This document shows positions 46,460 through 53,331 of a stretch of 64,000 bases of DNA, piece after piece. The notes below the pieces were generated by a model. The model was not told the origin of the DNA, searched no databases, and saw only the letters and a program-made list of their open reading frames with translations. Positions within the stretch are counted from its first letter, which is position 1. The number at the start of each line of letters is the position of its first letter. The stretch is taken from assembly GCF_002157355.1 (NCBI RefSeq), contig NZ_LYMK01000026.1, positions 43,194 to 107,193 of the forward strand, read 5' to 3'. Made by a program: the position numbers and the translations under genes. This stretch comes from Variovorax sp. JS1663. Its GTDB lineage: Bacteria > Pseudomonadota > Gammaproteobacteria > Burkholderiales > Burkholderiaceae_C.

Positions 46460-47395
46460 TCACCACACCCTCAAGAAGGCTGCCGCATCCCAGACAGCGG
46501 GAGCAGGGCACGTGTTGTTGAACTGGGCCGACACGTACTCGCCCGGGGCGATCGTGACGACCGGGAAACTCACGTCGCCGCGAGTGCGCAGGGCTGCGTC
46601 GCAGTTCTGGTACTTCGTCGCGCCGTCCGCCGTCATCACGTAGATGCAGGCGGGGCCGCTCAGGGTGTTCGTGCCGCGGCCGGACTCGGCATAGATCGAG
46701 GCGCCGGACAAGTGCAGTTCGCGGCCAGACTCATTGCGCCACGGCGTGCCGGCAGTGCTCTGCTCGCCGTCCTTGCAGGGGATCACCTCGTCGTGCTGCG
46801 GCTGCCTCCACGCATGCAGGGCGGCCGTCGGTGTGCTCACTCGCAGCGCATAGACGTGGCTCTTGTAGCCAGGCTCCGTGTGCGAGTTGAGGTAGACCAC
46901 TTGGCCGGGCGCGATCGCAAGGCCGGTGCTCCCGCCGAAGCTGATCGTCGGGTAGTTCTCGCCGCCTTGCTTCGAAGAGCAGCCGACTTCACCGACGCCT
47001 GGCGTGTGCTGGCCCGTGACCAACTCGCCCACGTAGGCGCAGTACTCGGACCAGAGTTGGGTTTCTCCGGTCGCGGCCTCGATCGCGTCGATCTGCAGGA
47101 AGCCGTCGGTGTGGTTCGTGAACTTGACGTAGGTCCCCGCGGGCACGCCCACGCCAATCATCTCGCCGCTTGCGACCAGAGGGCACTCGACGTGCGTGTC
47201 GGGAGCAGAAACGCAGCCAGGGTTGACCGGGGAGAGCTTCAGAGGCTCGACTGTCGGCGCAGGCTTGGGCTCGTCTTGAGGAACCGGAGCCGGAGCAGCA
47301 GCGATCGGCATGAAGGCGCCGCCACCGCCGCCGCCACCACCGCCCCCGCATGCGCAGAGCGCCGCCAGGGCCAGGATAGAAAGAGCACGCTTCAC
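46460..47395 (-). CDS. Phage-encoded lipoprotein with polyglycine linker
   Basis: A 311-residue protein with a lipoprotein signal (MKRALSILALAALCAC; the lipobox LCAC places the lipid cysteine second). It is followed directly by ten glycines and a Pro-rich linker. The mature domain is beta-rich with several cysteines (NPGCVSAPDTHVECPLV, CAYVGELVTG, GPACIYVMTADGATKYQNCD). GTG 47395 has GAGG 6 bases upstream and overlaps the previous stop. It would decorate the host envelope in the lysogen. No family recognised. Confidence 0.65.
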   Translation of the reverse strand: MKRALSILALAALCACGGGGGGGGGGAFMPIAAAPAPVPQDEPKPAPTVEPLKLSPVNPGCVSAPDTHVECPLVASGEMIGVGVPAGTYVKFTNHTDGFLQIDAIEAATGETQLWSEYCAYVGELVTGQHTPGVGEVGCSSKQGGENYPTISFGGSTGLAIAPGQVVYLNSHTEPGYKSHVYALRVSTPTAALHAWRQPQHDEVIPCKDGEQSTAGTPWRNESGRELHLSGASIYAESGRGTNTLSGPACIYVMTADGATKYQNCDAALRTRGDVSFPVVTIAPGEYVSAQFNNTCPAPAVWDAAAFLRVW

Positions 47396-47601
47396 ATGGC
47401 ACCTCGATCGTTCAGTTCTTGACGGTGAGCCCACTGGTCCCGCTGCACGTCGTACAGGCCGGACTTCTTCAGGGCATGGATGGCTCGATCGATGGCGGCC
47501 GCAGTCACCTCGTCGGGCGTGAAGGGCGCCAGCTCAGCCGGCGACAGATAGCGCGAATGCCGCGCGATGCTGGCTTGCATCTGGGCGGGGGTCATGCTCA
47601 T
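47392..47601 (-). CDS. Hypothetical phage protein (69 residues)
   Basis: A helical protein beginning MSMTPAQMQASIARHSRYLSP and ending in a charged tail HRQELNDRGAM. It overlaps both neighbours by 4 bp. No domain recognised. Confidence 0.5.
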   Translation of the reverse strand: MSMTPAQMQASIARHSRYLSPAELAPFTPDEVTAAAIDRAIHALKKSGLYDVQRDQWAHRQELNDRGAM

Positions 47602-47684
47602 AGCACCCCCGGCAGTTCAATCAGCACCAGGGCCAGCATGGCGACCACGCAGGCGATCAGGAGGGCGGCAAGGATGTACTTCAT
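47598..47684 (-). CDS. 28-residue single-helix membrane microprotein
   Basis: The frame MKYILAALLIACVVAMLALV... is nearly all one transmembrane helix. ATG overlaps the previous stop, and its stop overlaps the next start, which supports translation. Function unknown. Confidence 0.5.
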   Translation of the reverse strand: MKYILAALLIACVVAMLALVLIELPGVL

Positions 47685-48145
47685 GCTGCGCTCCCGGTGG
47701 CCTTCGCGGCGTAGCCTTCCATACCCGAGACCCGAGCCAGCACGCGATAGGGGACGAAGGCGATGGAGCCGGGCACCCCGATGCCATGGGGAACGCGCCA
47801 GTTGCCGCGGGGGCGAGTGAAGAGACGGGCGGCTGGGCCCGCTTGCCAGATAGGCGCAGGGTGTGTGTGGGGCCCCGGTGTGCCGAGGTAGGCGCGCTGC
47901 TGCAACGTCTCGCCGTTGTGCAGCCTGCGATTGCAGGACGGGCAGTGGAAGGTCGAGCCTACAGATCCATCGCGGTGCTTGCAGTCGGCCGGGTAGGGTG
48001 CGGTCGACCAGCCGCGTGCCATCTTCCACAGATCTGGCTCACCTTGGTCGTCCGGCGCCACTGGGCGCGAGCGCCGGCCGCAGCAGCAGCAGATCGCAGC
48101 AACGCGGCCGCCTCGTGCGGGCACGTGGTTCACGGCGGTGCTCAT
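47681..48145 (-). CDS. Zinc-ribbon-like phage protein (154 residues)
   Basis: It begins MSTAVNHVPARGGRVAAICC and contains four clustered cysteines (ICCCCGRR) followed by a FHCPSCNRRLH pair, suggesting one or two zinc sites. The C-terminal part is basic. It overlaps the flanking genes by 4 bp. Role unknown. Confidence 0.55.
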   Translation of the reverse strand: MSTAVNHVPARGGRVAAICCCCGRRSRPVAPDDQGEPDLWKMARGWSTAPYPADCKHRDGSVGSTFHCPSCNRRLHNGETLQQRAYLGTPGPHTHPAPIWQAGPAARLFTRPRGNWRVPHGIGVPGSIAFVPYRVLARVSGMEGYAAKATGSAA

Positions 48146-48348
48146 GCTGCACTCCCGTTGACGGTCGCCAGGGCTCGCTCAGCGTTCTGCATCGCGCGCT
48201 GGTACTGGGCGGTCGTGGGTCGCTTCCCCTCCTTCTCGAGCTCCATGCCGAGGCAGACCCCGTGCAGGCCCTGCAGCGCCTTGAGCAGAATGGAAGCGCA
48301 CACGGAGCGCTCCAGGCTGCTGCGCTCGGGCCAGGTGCGCGCGCTCAC
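48142..48348 (-). CDS. Hypothetical phage protein (68 residues)
   Basis: A helical protein: MSARTWPERSSLERSVCASI followed by LKALQGLHGVCLGMELEKEG. GTG 48348 is chosen because it overlaps the stop of the 36-residue gene upstream (GTGA) and has GAGG 8 bases before. No family recognised. Confidence 0.5.
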   Translation of the reverse strand: MSARTWPERSSLERSVCASILLKALQGLHGVCLGMELEKEGKRPTTAQYQRAMQNAERALATVNGSAA

Positions 48349-48455
48349 GATGCAGCCCTCGGGTATGGGCACACGCTCTCGGGGCTCTCGTGGTGGCACA
48401 CGAAGTACCAGTAAAGGGCCTCGTGCTCGACGTGGGCGAGGAGGGCGGCGCTCAC
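48345..48455 (-). CDS. 36-residue phage microprotein
   Basis: A short frame (MSAALLAHVEHEALYWYFVC then HHESPESVCPY) with two cysteines and several histidines that could bind metal. Both ends are GTGA overlaps with the neighbouring genes, the main evidence that it is real. Function unknown. Confidence 0.5.
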   Translation of the reverse strand: MSAALLAHVEHEALYWYFVCHHESPESVCPYPRAAS

Positions 48456-48730
48456 GATGACCTCCCGACCATGGAGGCCAGAATGCGAGCGCCGTGCGCA
48501 GCCATGTACGCGCCCTGTCGGAACGCGACTTCGGCGACGAGTTCAAGCATCTCGTCTTCCGTCGAGTTGAGCACCACGCGGCCCGACGGGCCGGCGTAGA
48601 CGCCCATCGCGATCACCGCAGCGAACGCTTCGATCTTCGAAAGGCCGAGGAAATCGGTGTGCTGCGCGTCAGCCACGACGAAGGCAGGCTTCGTTGCCTC
48701 AGGTGGCGATTTCGGTTTGCGTGTGGACAT
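48452..48730 (-). CDS. Hypothetical phage protein, first gene of the leftward operon (92 residues)
   Basis: A basic N-terminus (MSTRKPKSPPEATKPAFVV) followed by a helical and Ala-rich part (SKIEAFAAVIAMGVYAG). GGAGAGCAAG precedes ATG. It lies directly downstream of the left operator pair, in the position of lambda N, but nothing in its sequence shows antitermination. Confidence 0.6.
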   Translation of the reverse strand: MSTRKPKSPPEATKPAFVVADAQHTDFLGLSKIEAFAAVIAMGVYAGPSGRVVLNSTEDEMLELVAEVAFRQGAYMAAHGARILASMVGRSS

Positions 48731-48777
48731 CTTGCTCTCCGGTGCCGCTGCGAAACTGCAGGGCGTGGAGAGACTTT

Positions 48778-48818
48778 AATCCCACGGATGGGATAAAAGC
48801 AATCCCAATGATGGGATT
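48778..48818. promoter_or_regulatory. Left operator pair (two 18-bp palindromes)
   Basis: AATCCCACGGATGGGATA (48778-48795) and AATCCCAATGATGGGATT (48801-48818) share the half-site AATCCC...(T/C)GGGATT and are 23 bp apart start to start. The same half-sites with the same 23-bp spacing occur at 51045-51085 beside the repressor. They lie just upstream of the leftward phage operon, so they are the candidate OL of the repressor/Cro switch. Confidence 0.8.
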
Positions 48819-48920
48819 CCGACAGCAACAAAGGGTTATTCGCACGCGCAAAAAAGCCCGCTCGGGGCGGGGCTGGGGGGGCGATTGCAAAGATGGACGC
48901 GTGGGCCGGACAATGCCGGC

Positions 48921-49133
48921 ATGCGATCAGAACGTCGTCACGAGCGAGAGCGTTTGAAGGCCAAGCGCCGGTTCCACTGGGCTACGGACCTCGGTGGCGA
49001 TGCGCGTCGCCTGGGCATGGCGGTAGAGACGCCATGCGTCTGCAGCTGCTGGATGTGCCGTCCAGCCAAGCGAGGCGCAGCGATCGGTGAGATGCGCGCG
49101 CACGAGGCTTGGCGCAAGATCGAGCAGGAGTGA
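48921..49133 (+). CDS. Small basic CSCWMC-type protein (70 residues)
   Basis: An Arg/Glu-rich N-terminus (MRSERRHERERLKAKRRFHW) and the motif CVCSCWMCRPAKRGA. The CSCWMCxxP pattern is shared with many small bacterial and phage proteins of unknown function, probably zinc binding. It is rightward in the immunity region, opposite to its neighbours. ATG 48921 is chosen to match relatives; the ribosome site is poor. Confidence 0.6.
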   Translation: MRSERRHERERLKAKRRFHWATDLGGDARRLGMAVETPCVCSCWMCRPAKRGAAIGEMRAHEAWRKIEQE

Positions 49134-49164
49134 ACCCCGGCGGTCGGGGGGAGAGGAGGTGCCG

Positions 49165-49335
49165 CTACCCGTTCTTCCACCAGGCCAGAACTCGGCCGGC
49201 AGTAAACAACACGGCGCCCAGGAGCGCGGTAGCCGTGCCCCACAGTTCGCCCGTTCCCGCCCTGACGATGACGCCCAACAGCAGCAGCAGGACGCCGGCC
49301 AGCTGCAGGAGCTTCAATGGCTTGGGGGTAGTCAT
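49165..49335 (-). CDS. 56-residue two-helix membrane protein in the immunity region
   Basis: The short frame MTTPKPLKLLQLAGVLLLLL has two hydrophobic helices separated by RAGTGELWG and ends in AWWKNG. ATG overlaps the stop of the lipoprotein gene upstream (ATGA). Transcribed with the repressor, it would be made in the lysogen, so superinfection exclusion is a reasonable guess only. Confidence 0.55.
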   Translation of the reverse strand: MTTPKPLKLLQLAGVLLLLLGVIVRAGTGELWGTATALLGAVLFTAGRVLAWWKNG

Positions 49336-49787
49336 TGGGGGCCTTGCCTAACGTTGCCAGATCCCCAGGGGTCGTGCGAAGGGTAGGGCGCCTGGTAGCG
49401 CGTGCCCAGCGGGCAGCCTCCATCTCTTCCTTCCACCCAGGCCGGAAGCGCATCATCGAAGCGCTTGTTGTTCGAGCGGGTGAGCATCGATACGCTGGCG
49501 GCGGCGCCTGAAGGGCGAATCTCGAACTTGGCAATGTCGATACGGACCGACTGACCTATGGTCGCAAGCGTGATATCTCCTTCCTTCGCGTCCGGGAAGT
49601 AGTTCGGTTCAATCGTTGCGGAGATCGGCCAGCACTCACGAAGGGCCCCCAACAAAGCCCTGTAGGTCTGTTCGCTGGTGGTCTTCGACTGCACGACCAC
49701 CTTGCTGCTGTTCTCTGGCGTCAGGAGCATCGCGGTGTGGCACCCGCTCAGCGTGGCGAGTGTGAGTGCGCAAAGGAGTAGACGCAT
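49332..49787 (-). CDS. Lipoprotein downstream of the repressor (151 residues)
   Basis: The lipoprotein signal is MRLLLCALTLATLSGC, with the lipobox LSGC. The mature domain is alpha/beta with SEQTYRALLGALRECWP and AKFEIRPSGAAASVSML, reminiscent of small periplasmic lipoproteins with a two-layer fold. It is in the leftward unit that also encodes the phage repressor and is therefore a candidate lysogenic-conversion or superinfection-exclusion factor. No family is assigned. Confidence 0.65.
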   Translation of the reverse strand: MRLLLCALTLATLSGCHTAMLLTPENSSKVVVQSKTTSEQTYRALLGALRECWPISATIEPNYFPDAKEGDITLATIGQSVRIDIAKFEIRPSGAAASVSMLTRSNNKRFDDALPAWVEGRDGGCPLGTRYQAPYPSHDPWGSGNVRQGPQ

Positions 49788-49791
49788 GCCT

Positions 49792-50193
49792 CTACCGCCC
49801 TGCGAGTTTCACTCGCGCGTTGAAGGCGTTGATGGCGAGCGGCCGCAGGTATGTGCAGTCTGACCCGCGGTAGCACTCAAAATCTGCGCGAAGCTCGAAT
49901 GTGCCGTCGTCCATAGGGTACATGAGCACGACTGCGCCCATCCGCCCGAAGCGTGTTGGTGCGAACGTTTCAAGCCTTGTGTCGGTGGCCATTCGAAGGC
50001 GCATGCCCGTTAGTTGCTCGGCTGACTCCTGCGCCGAGATCCACATGCGCTGGCATTCGATCTTGTCCTTGCACTTCGGGGCCTCTGTGGTCTGGGGGAT
50101 CTCACGTACCGGCTGTGGTGCAGGCGCTGACGTTGGAGTTGCGCATCCGCCAAGGACTGCGAGCGCCGCGATGCCAAAGATCATCCGGTTCAT
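49792..50193 (-). CDS. Second lipoprotein downstream of the repressor (133 residues)
   Basis: The signal is MNRMIFGIAALAVLGGC (lipobox LGGC) followed by a Pro-rich linker (ATPTSAPAPQPVREIP). The mature part has two Cys pairs (PKCKDKIECQRMW, ECYRGSDCTYL) and a beta-rich segment. It lies 4 bases upstream of the other lipoprotein gene, so the two are probably made together and may act as a pair in the envelope. Confidence 0.65.
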   Translation of the reverse strand: MNRMIFGIAALAVLGGCATPTSAPAPQPVREIPQTTEAPKCKDKIECQRMWISAQESAEQLTGMRLRMATDTRLETFAPTRFGRMGAVVLMYPMDDGTFELRADFECYRGSDCTYLRPLAINAFNARVKLAGR

Positions 50194-50205
50194 GGTGCTT
50201 CCTCT

Positions 50206-50508
50206 TCAGGTCCCGACTTTGCGGCGCAGACGAGCCGGCACGTCTTCTTGCTGCCAGATTTTTCCCCCCGAGCCCACATTCGCGAGCCGCAGGGATTCCG
50301 CCCACTTCGCCGCGACTCGTTCTGCCCTTTCAGGATCTTCGGCAAAGGTGCCAAGCAGGACGCTTCGCGGTTTACCCGATCCTAGGTCAGAGATGCCCAT
50401 CCAACCCTGGACGACCCCGCATCGCGCTTTCGCGGCCATGCTTTCGAAGTATTCAACTACCTCTGGTCTTGCGGCGCTTTTGTTCTTGAACTCGATCACC
50501 CGGCCCAT
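50206..50508 (-). CDS. Hypothetical phage protein following the repressor (100 residues)
   Basis: It begins MGRVIEFKNKSAARPEVVEY and is basic, with GMGISDLGSGKPRSVLLGTF-like beta strands and a helix AERVAAKWAESLRLA. ATG 50508 has GAGGA 6 bases upstream; an earlier start at 50532 is possible. It overlaps the repressor 3' end by 56 bases. No family recognised. Confidence 0.55.
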   Translation of the reverse strand: MGRVIEFKNKSAARPEVVEYFESMAAKARCGVVQGWMGISDLGSGKPRSVLLGTFAEDPERAERVAAKWAESLRLANVGSGGKIWQQEDVPARLRRKVGT

Positions 50509-51022
50509 TTTGTTCCTCGTCTCCAGTTTCATCGACTTCGCCCTCCACGATGGGGGCACTCTTTGGTGCTTGAGTTTCTGTCGGAAGCTCGCTCATCGTC
50601 GCGCCAGCCAGCAATAAGGCGATGCTCTGTGCAGTATTGCCAGCCGTAGCCGGCTTCGACACGAGCAATGAAAACATTCGTGCTAATAGCTCCCGTTCGT
50701 CGTCGTCGATCTTGACGACTGCGGCTGCGATCGCGCGCATCGCGTCGCCCAGCGCGCCAGCAGTCGGAGACTTCGCCGGCACCAGTGCCGCCGACGCGCC
50801 AAGGTTTTCCTGAAGAAGCTGCCAGGGCGACACGTCGAAGACATCCGCGAGTTGCTCGACCGTGTCGATGTCGGTCGCCACTGCCGCGCGGCGCACGCGA
50901 TCGAGCTTGCCATTGCTTAGCCGGCTACCGCTTGCCTTGGTGATCTTGGGCAGGGTGTCCAAGGTCGGCCGCTGCGCCATCAGGGCCTTCAGGTTCTGCG
51001 CAAGGACGGTCTTGGTGCTCAT
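50453..51022 (-). CDS. Phage repressor, XRE-type helix-turn-helix (CI-like)
   Basis: A 189-residue protein. The N-terminal helix-turn-helix lies in about residues 10-75 (LPKITKASGSRLSNGKLDRV ... TVEQLADVFDVSPWQLLQE). The C-terminal half (KIDDDERELLARMFSLLVSK) is helical, and there is no S24 peptidase Ser-Lys pair, so it should not self-cleave like lambda CI. It is divergent from the Cro-like gene, with the operator pair 51045-51085 between them. ATG 51022 was chosen because the frame before it runs across the operators. Confidence 0.8.
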   Translation of the reverse strand: MSTKTVLAQNLKALMAQRPTLDTLPKITKASGSRLSNGKLDRVRRAAVATDIDTVEQLADVFDVSPWQLLQENLGASAALVPAKSPTAGALGDAMRAIAAAVVKIDDDERELLARMFSLLVSKPATAGNTAQSIALLLAGATMSELPTETQAPKSAPIVEGEVDETGDEEQNGPGDRVQEQKRRKTRGS

Positions 51023-51044
51023 CCTGGAAGTGTTGCCAAACCCG

Positions 51045-51085
51045 AGTCCCGTGCATGGGATTGATAAAATCCCATCAACGGGATT
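51045..51085. promoter_or_regulatory. Right operator pair with candidate rightward promoter
   Basis: AGTCCCGTGCATGGGATT (51045-51062) and AATCCCATCAACGGGATT (51068-51085) are 18-bp palindromes 23 bp apart, matching the pair at 48778-48818. TTGATA (51061-51066) and TTAAGA (51084-51089) are spaced by 17 bases and may form the cro promoter, covered by the second palindrome. It is the candidate OR. Confidence 0.82.
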
Positions 51086-51098
51086 AAGATCGCGACCC

Positions 51099-51326
51099 AT
51101 GGAATCAATCATCGACTACCTCAAGCGGAAGCTGCGCGAGGCTGGGGCAGGGCGGTGGGAAGCCATCGCTGTCGAATGCGGCGTCGCCAAGACGCTTCCC
51201 CGGAAGATCGCCTACGACGATCGCGACAACCCTGGCGTCCAGACGATTCAGCCGCTCCTGGACTACTTCGGCGCGGTCGAGCGAGGCGAGAAGGAACTGC
51301 CGGACCTCGAACAAAAGGCGGCGTAG
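51099..51326 (+). CDS. Cro-like DNA-binding protein
   Basis: A 75-residue protein beginning MESIIDYLKRKLREAGAGRW, with a compact helix-turn-helix (AIAVECGVAKTLPRKIAYDD) and an end rich in Glu/Lys. It starts 13 bases after the right operator pair and is divergent from the repressor, the classic Cro position. It probably represses the lysogenic promoter during lytic growth. Confidence 0.8.
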   Translation: MESIIDYLKRKLREAGAGRWEAIAVECGVAKTLPRKIAYDDRDNPGVQTIQPLLDYFGAVERGEKELPDLEQKAA

Positions 51327-51330
51327 AGCC

Positions 51331-51678
51331 ATGCGCAGCACGCACCCATCCAGGCTGCTGATCTGCCGCGAGGCGAGCGCCGAACCCATGACCGTCACGT
51401 TGACGGTTGGCGGTGTCGCCACTGCGGCGCAGATTGAGGCCGCGATGCGCGGCCCGTGGGCTCTGACGCTCTCTATGGCTGAGAGATCAGCGCCTCCCAC
51501 CGATCCTGCGCATCCGGAGGGATCGTCGGTTGCGCCGCCGTCGACGCTTGGCACGTCTGAAGCCACGCCGCCAGCGCTGACTCGGGAAGAAGTTGTTGGG
51601 CTGATTGCAGACAGTGAGAAGCGACTGCTTGCAGCGATTCGCCGAAGCGCTGTGTATTCAGGGGCACTGCAACTATGA
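51331..51678 (+). CDS. Hypothetical phage protein after cro (115 residues)
   Basis: It begins MRSTHPSRLLICREASAEPM, with a Pro/Ser-rich middle and a C-terminal helix LTREEVVGLIADSEKRLLAA. The start could instead be ATG 51388. The region from 51473 is also open on the other strand with good codon use, so which strand codes there is not certain. Confidence 0.5.
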   Translation: MRSTHPSRLLICREASAEPMTVTLTVGGVATAAQIEAAMRGPWALTLSMAERSAPPTDPAHPEGSSVAPPSTLGTSEATPPALTREEVVGLIADSEKRLLAAIRRSAVYSGALQL

Positions 51679-51790
51679 CCTTCATCCCCGCGTCGACCGC
51701 GGCAAGGTCCGTAAGCGGCCGAATCTCTACGTGCCCGCTTGCACCCCGCTCTGATTGCTTCACGCCCAAGAAGAAGTACCCGAAGTCCAT
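51473..51790 (-). CDS. Alternative antisense reading frame (105 residues)
   Basis: The leftward frame begins MDFGYFFLGVKQSERGASGH and continues with GMKVIVAVPLNTQRFGESLQ and a helical Ala/Gln-rich end. Its composition looks protein-like, it fills the otherwise empty 51679-51790, and it has a weak AGG before ATG. It overlaps the rightward gene at 51331-51678. Only one of the two may be real. Confidence 0.3.
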   Translation of the reverse strand: MDFGYFFLGVKQSERGASGHVEIRPLTDLAAVDAGMKVIVAVPLNTQRFGESLQAVASHCLQSAQQLLPESALAAWLQTCQASTAAQPTIPPDAQDRWEALISQP

Positions 51791-51875
51791 GTTGCCTGCC
51801 CGTCGCCGGGTCCGAGTTGGGAAGCCCGGATGCTACCCGGCGGCGGTGCAGGCATCTTGCACCGGGGAGGCCTGA

Positions 51876-52109
51876 ATGCGCTTCCTCTCCACCCACGGTG
51901 AGACGCTGCTGACGGCCTTGGCCTTCCTGGCCTGCGCCTACGGCTGTGTGTACTTCGTCATCGTCCAGCGCTACGGCGCCGCCTTCTATGCGCTGCTGGG
52001 AGCCATTGGGCTCTTCGGCGCCCTGATGAACTTCCTGCGAAACGGGGACCTCTTGATCCGCCTTCGCCGCATGCGCGAGGAGCAGCGTGCCCAGGGCTTC
52101 GATAGCTAG
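51876..52109 (+). CDS. Small phage membrane protein (77 residues)
   Basis: Two hydrophobic segments (LLTALAFLACAYGCVYFVIV and FYALLGAIGLFGALMNFL) and a basic C-terminal tail RLRRMREEQRAQG. It starts 9 bases after a GGGGAGG site. Membrane protein of unknown role in the early rightward operon. Confidence 0.6.
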   Translation: MRFLSTHGETLLTALAFLACAYGCVYFVIVQRYGAAFYALLGAIGLFGALMNFLRNGDLLIRLRRMREEQRAQGFDS

Positions 52110-52112
52110 TTG

Positions 52113-52607
52113 ATGCATATGAAACCAACCGCTGCGCGCGTTCGCGAACTGTTCGACTACTGCCCCGAAACGGGCATCTTCATCCGACTGATGCGACCGA
52201 AGCAAACGAGCGTCCGAGTGGGGGAGATCGCTGGCAGCGCGGATCAGCTTGGGTACTTGGTCATCGGGGTGGATGGGGCCGTCTACAAGGCCCATCGACT
52301 CGCATGGCTCTATGTCTACGGCGAGTGGCCGAATGGCGTCATCGACCACATCAACGGCCGGCCCAGCGACAACGCCATCGCGAATCTCCGTGTTGTGGAC
52401 CGCCGGGCCAATCGCGAGAACCAGCGTCGAGCCCGCAGCGACAGCAAGTCTGGGGTGCAAGGCGCATTTGCCAAAGGCAAGAAGTTCCAAGCCTGCATCA
52501 AGGTCGAGGGGCGCACGCGCTCCCTTGGCTACTTCGATACGGCGCAGCAGGCCCATGACGCTTACGTGAAGGCGAAGCGCGTGGTGCATGCCGCGAACAC
52601 GTTGTGA
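52113..52607 (+). CDS. HNH endonuclease with AP2-like DNA-binding domain
   Basis: A 164-residue protein. The HNH part reads AHRLAWLYVYGEWPNGVIDHINGRPSDNAIANLRVV (His...His-Asn...Asn). The C-terminal AP2-like part has KSGVQGAFAKGKKFQACIKV and LGYFDTAQQAHDAYVKAKR. Free-standing AP2-HNH genes are typical phage homing endonucleases. No good ribosome site is seen; ATG 52113 or 52119 may be used. It is probably a mobile insertion between early genes. Confidence 0.85.
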   Translation: MHMKPTAARVRELFDYCPETGIFIRLMRPKQTSVRVGEIAGSADQLGYLVIGVDGAVYKAHRLAWLYVYGEWPNGVIDHINGRPSDNAIANLRVVDRRANRENQRRARSDSKSGVQGAFAKGKKFQACIKVEGRTRSLGYFDTAQQAHDAYVKAKRVVHAANTL

Positions 52608-52663
52608 GGTCGTTTTGTGCATGACCAGATGGTCCTTTTTTTGTGCCCTGAGGGGATAGCCAA

Positions 52664-53095
52664 GTGAAATCAAAAGAATTGAGCCAGGCTGAAGCACAGA
52701 GGGAACTCGACCTCTTCAGACAGCCGCCGCCGAACGACGTGCCGATCGAACTGCTGCGCAAGCAGGCCACGGCTGGAGCGGCGTTCACGTTGGCCTGCAG
52801 CTCTTCCGGGCTTCCGGACCAGTCCATCTACGAGTTCGTCGGCATTGACGCCGGCACCTTCTCCAAGATGAAAAAGGGCCTCGCCACGCTGCAGGCGGAG
52901 GACTGGCCGAAGTTCTGCTACGCCGTGAACAACCGCATCTGGCCGGAGTGGTGCGCCTTCCAGGTCCACTGCACGCTGGTGCTGATCAAGTCCGAAGCGG
53001 AGCGCCGCGCCGAGGCTGCTGAAAAGCGGGCGGAGGAGGCCGAGCTCAAGTACCGGGTGCTCATGGAGACCTTCAACGCGAGGGCCCACGCATGA
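52664..53095 (+). CDS. Putative HTH phage regulator (CII-like position)
   Basis: A 143-residue protein. Its central region, SGLPDQSIYEFVGIDAGTFSKMKKG, looks like a helix-turn-helix, and the C-terminal third is a coiled coil (EAERRAEAAEKRAEEAELKY). It uses a GTG start and has the place of cII/replication control in lambda-type phages, but direct similarity to CII is not evident. Confidence 0.55.
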   Translation: MKSKELSQAEAQRELDLFRQPPPNDVPIELLRKQATAGAAFTLACSSSGLPDQSIYEFVGIDAGTFSKMKKGLATLQAEDWPKFCYAVNNRIWPEWCAFQVHCTLVLIKSEAERRAEAAEKRAEEAELKYRVLMETFNARAHA

Positions 53096-53331
53096 GCAGC
53101 CTGATCGACCCCACCAACCCGGCTCGCTGGGCCGACGGCAGCAAGCGCAGCATCGACAACGGATTCGTCGTTGGCATCACAGGTGAGCCCATCGACTGGA
53201 GCCAGTTCCAGGTCAACGCAGGCCGCGCCGCCAAGCTCGCGAAGAACCACTACTCCCCTGAGATCGAATCCCGCGAGGCTGGCCAGCGCTCCATGCACAA
53301 GCGCGCGGCCCTGGTGCGGAGCAAGATCTGA
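53092..53331 (+). CDS. Hypothetical phage protein (79 residues)
   Basis: It begins MSSLIDPTNPARWADGSKRS and includes GEPIDWSQFQVNAGRAAKLA. It overlaps the upstream gene by 4 bp and shares its last base with the methylase start. No domain recognised. Confidence 0.6.
   Translation: MSSLIDPTNPARWADGSKRSIDNGFVVGITGEPIDWSQFQVNAGRAAKLAKNHYSPEIESREAGQRSMHKRAALVRSKI

Noticed and set aside
47310..47345. Proline-rich rightward frame
   Set aside because: It is the complement of the polyglycine tract of the lipoprotein gene and has no start or ribosome site of its own.
51105..52697. 530-codon leftward frame after cro
   Set aside because: It is antisense to the Cro-like and AP2-HNH genes, both of which have clear motifs.
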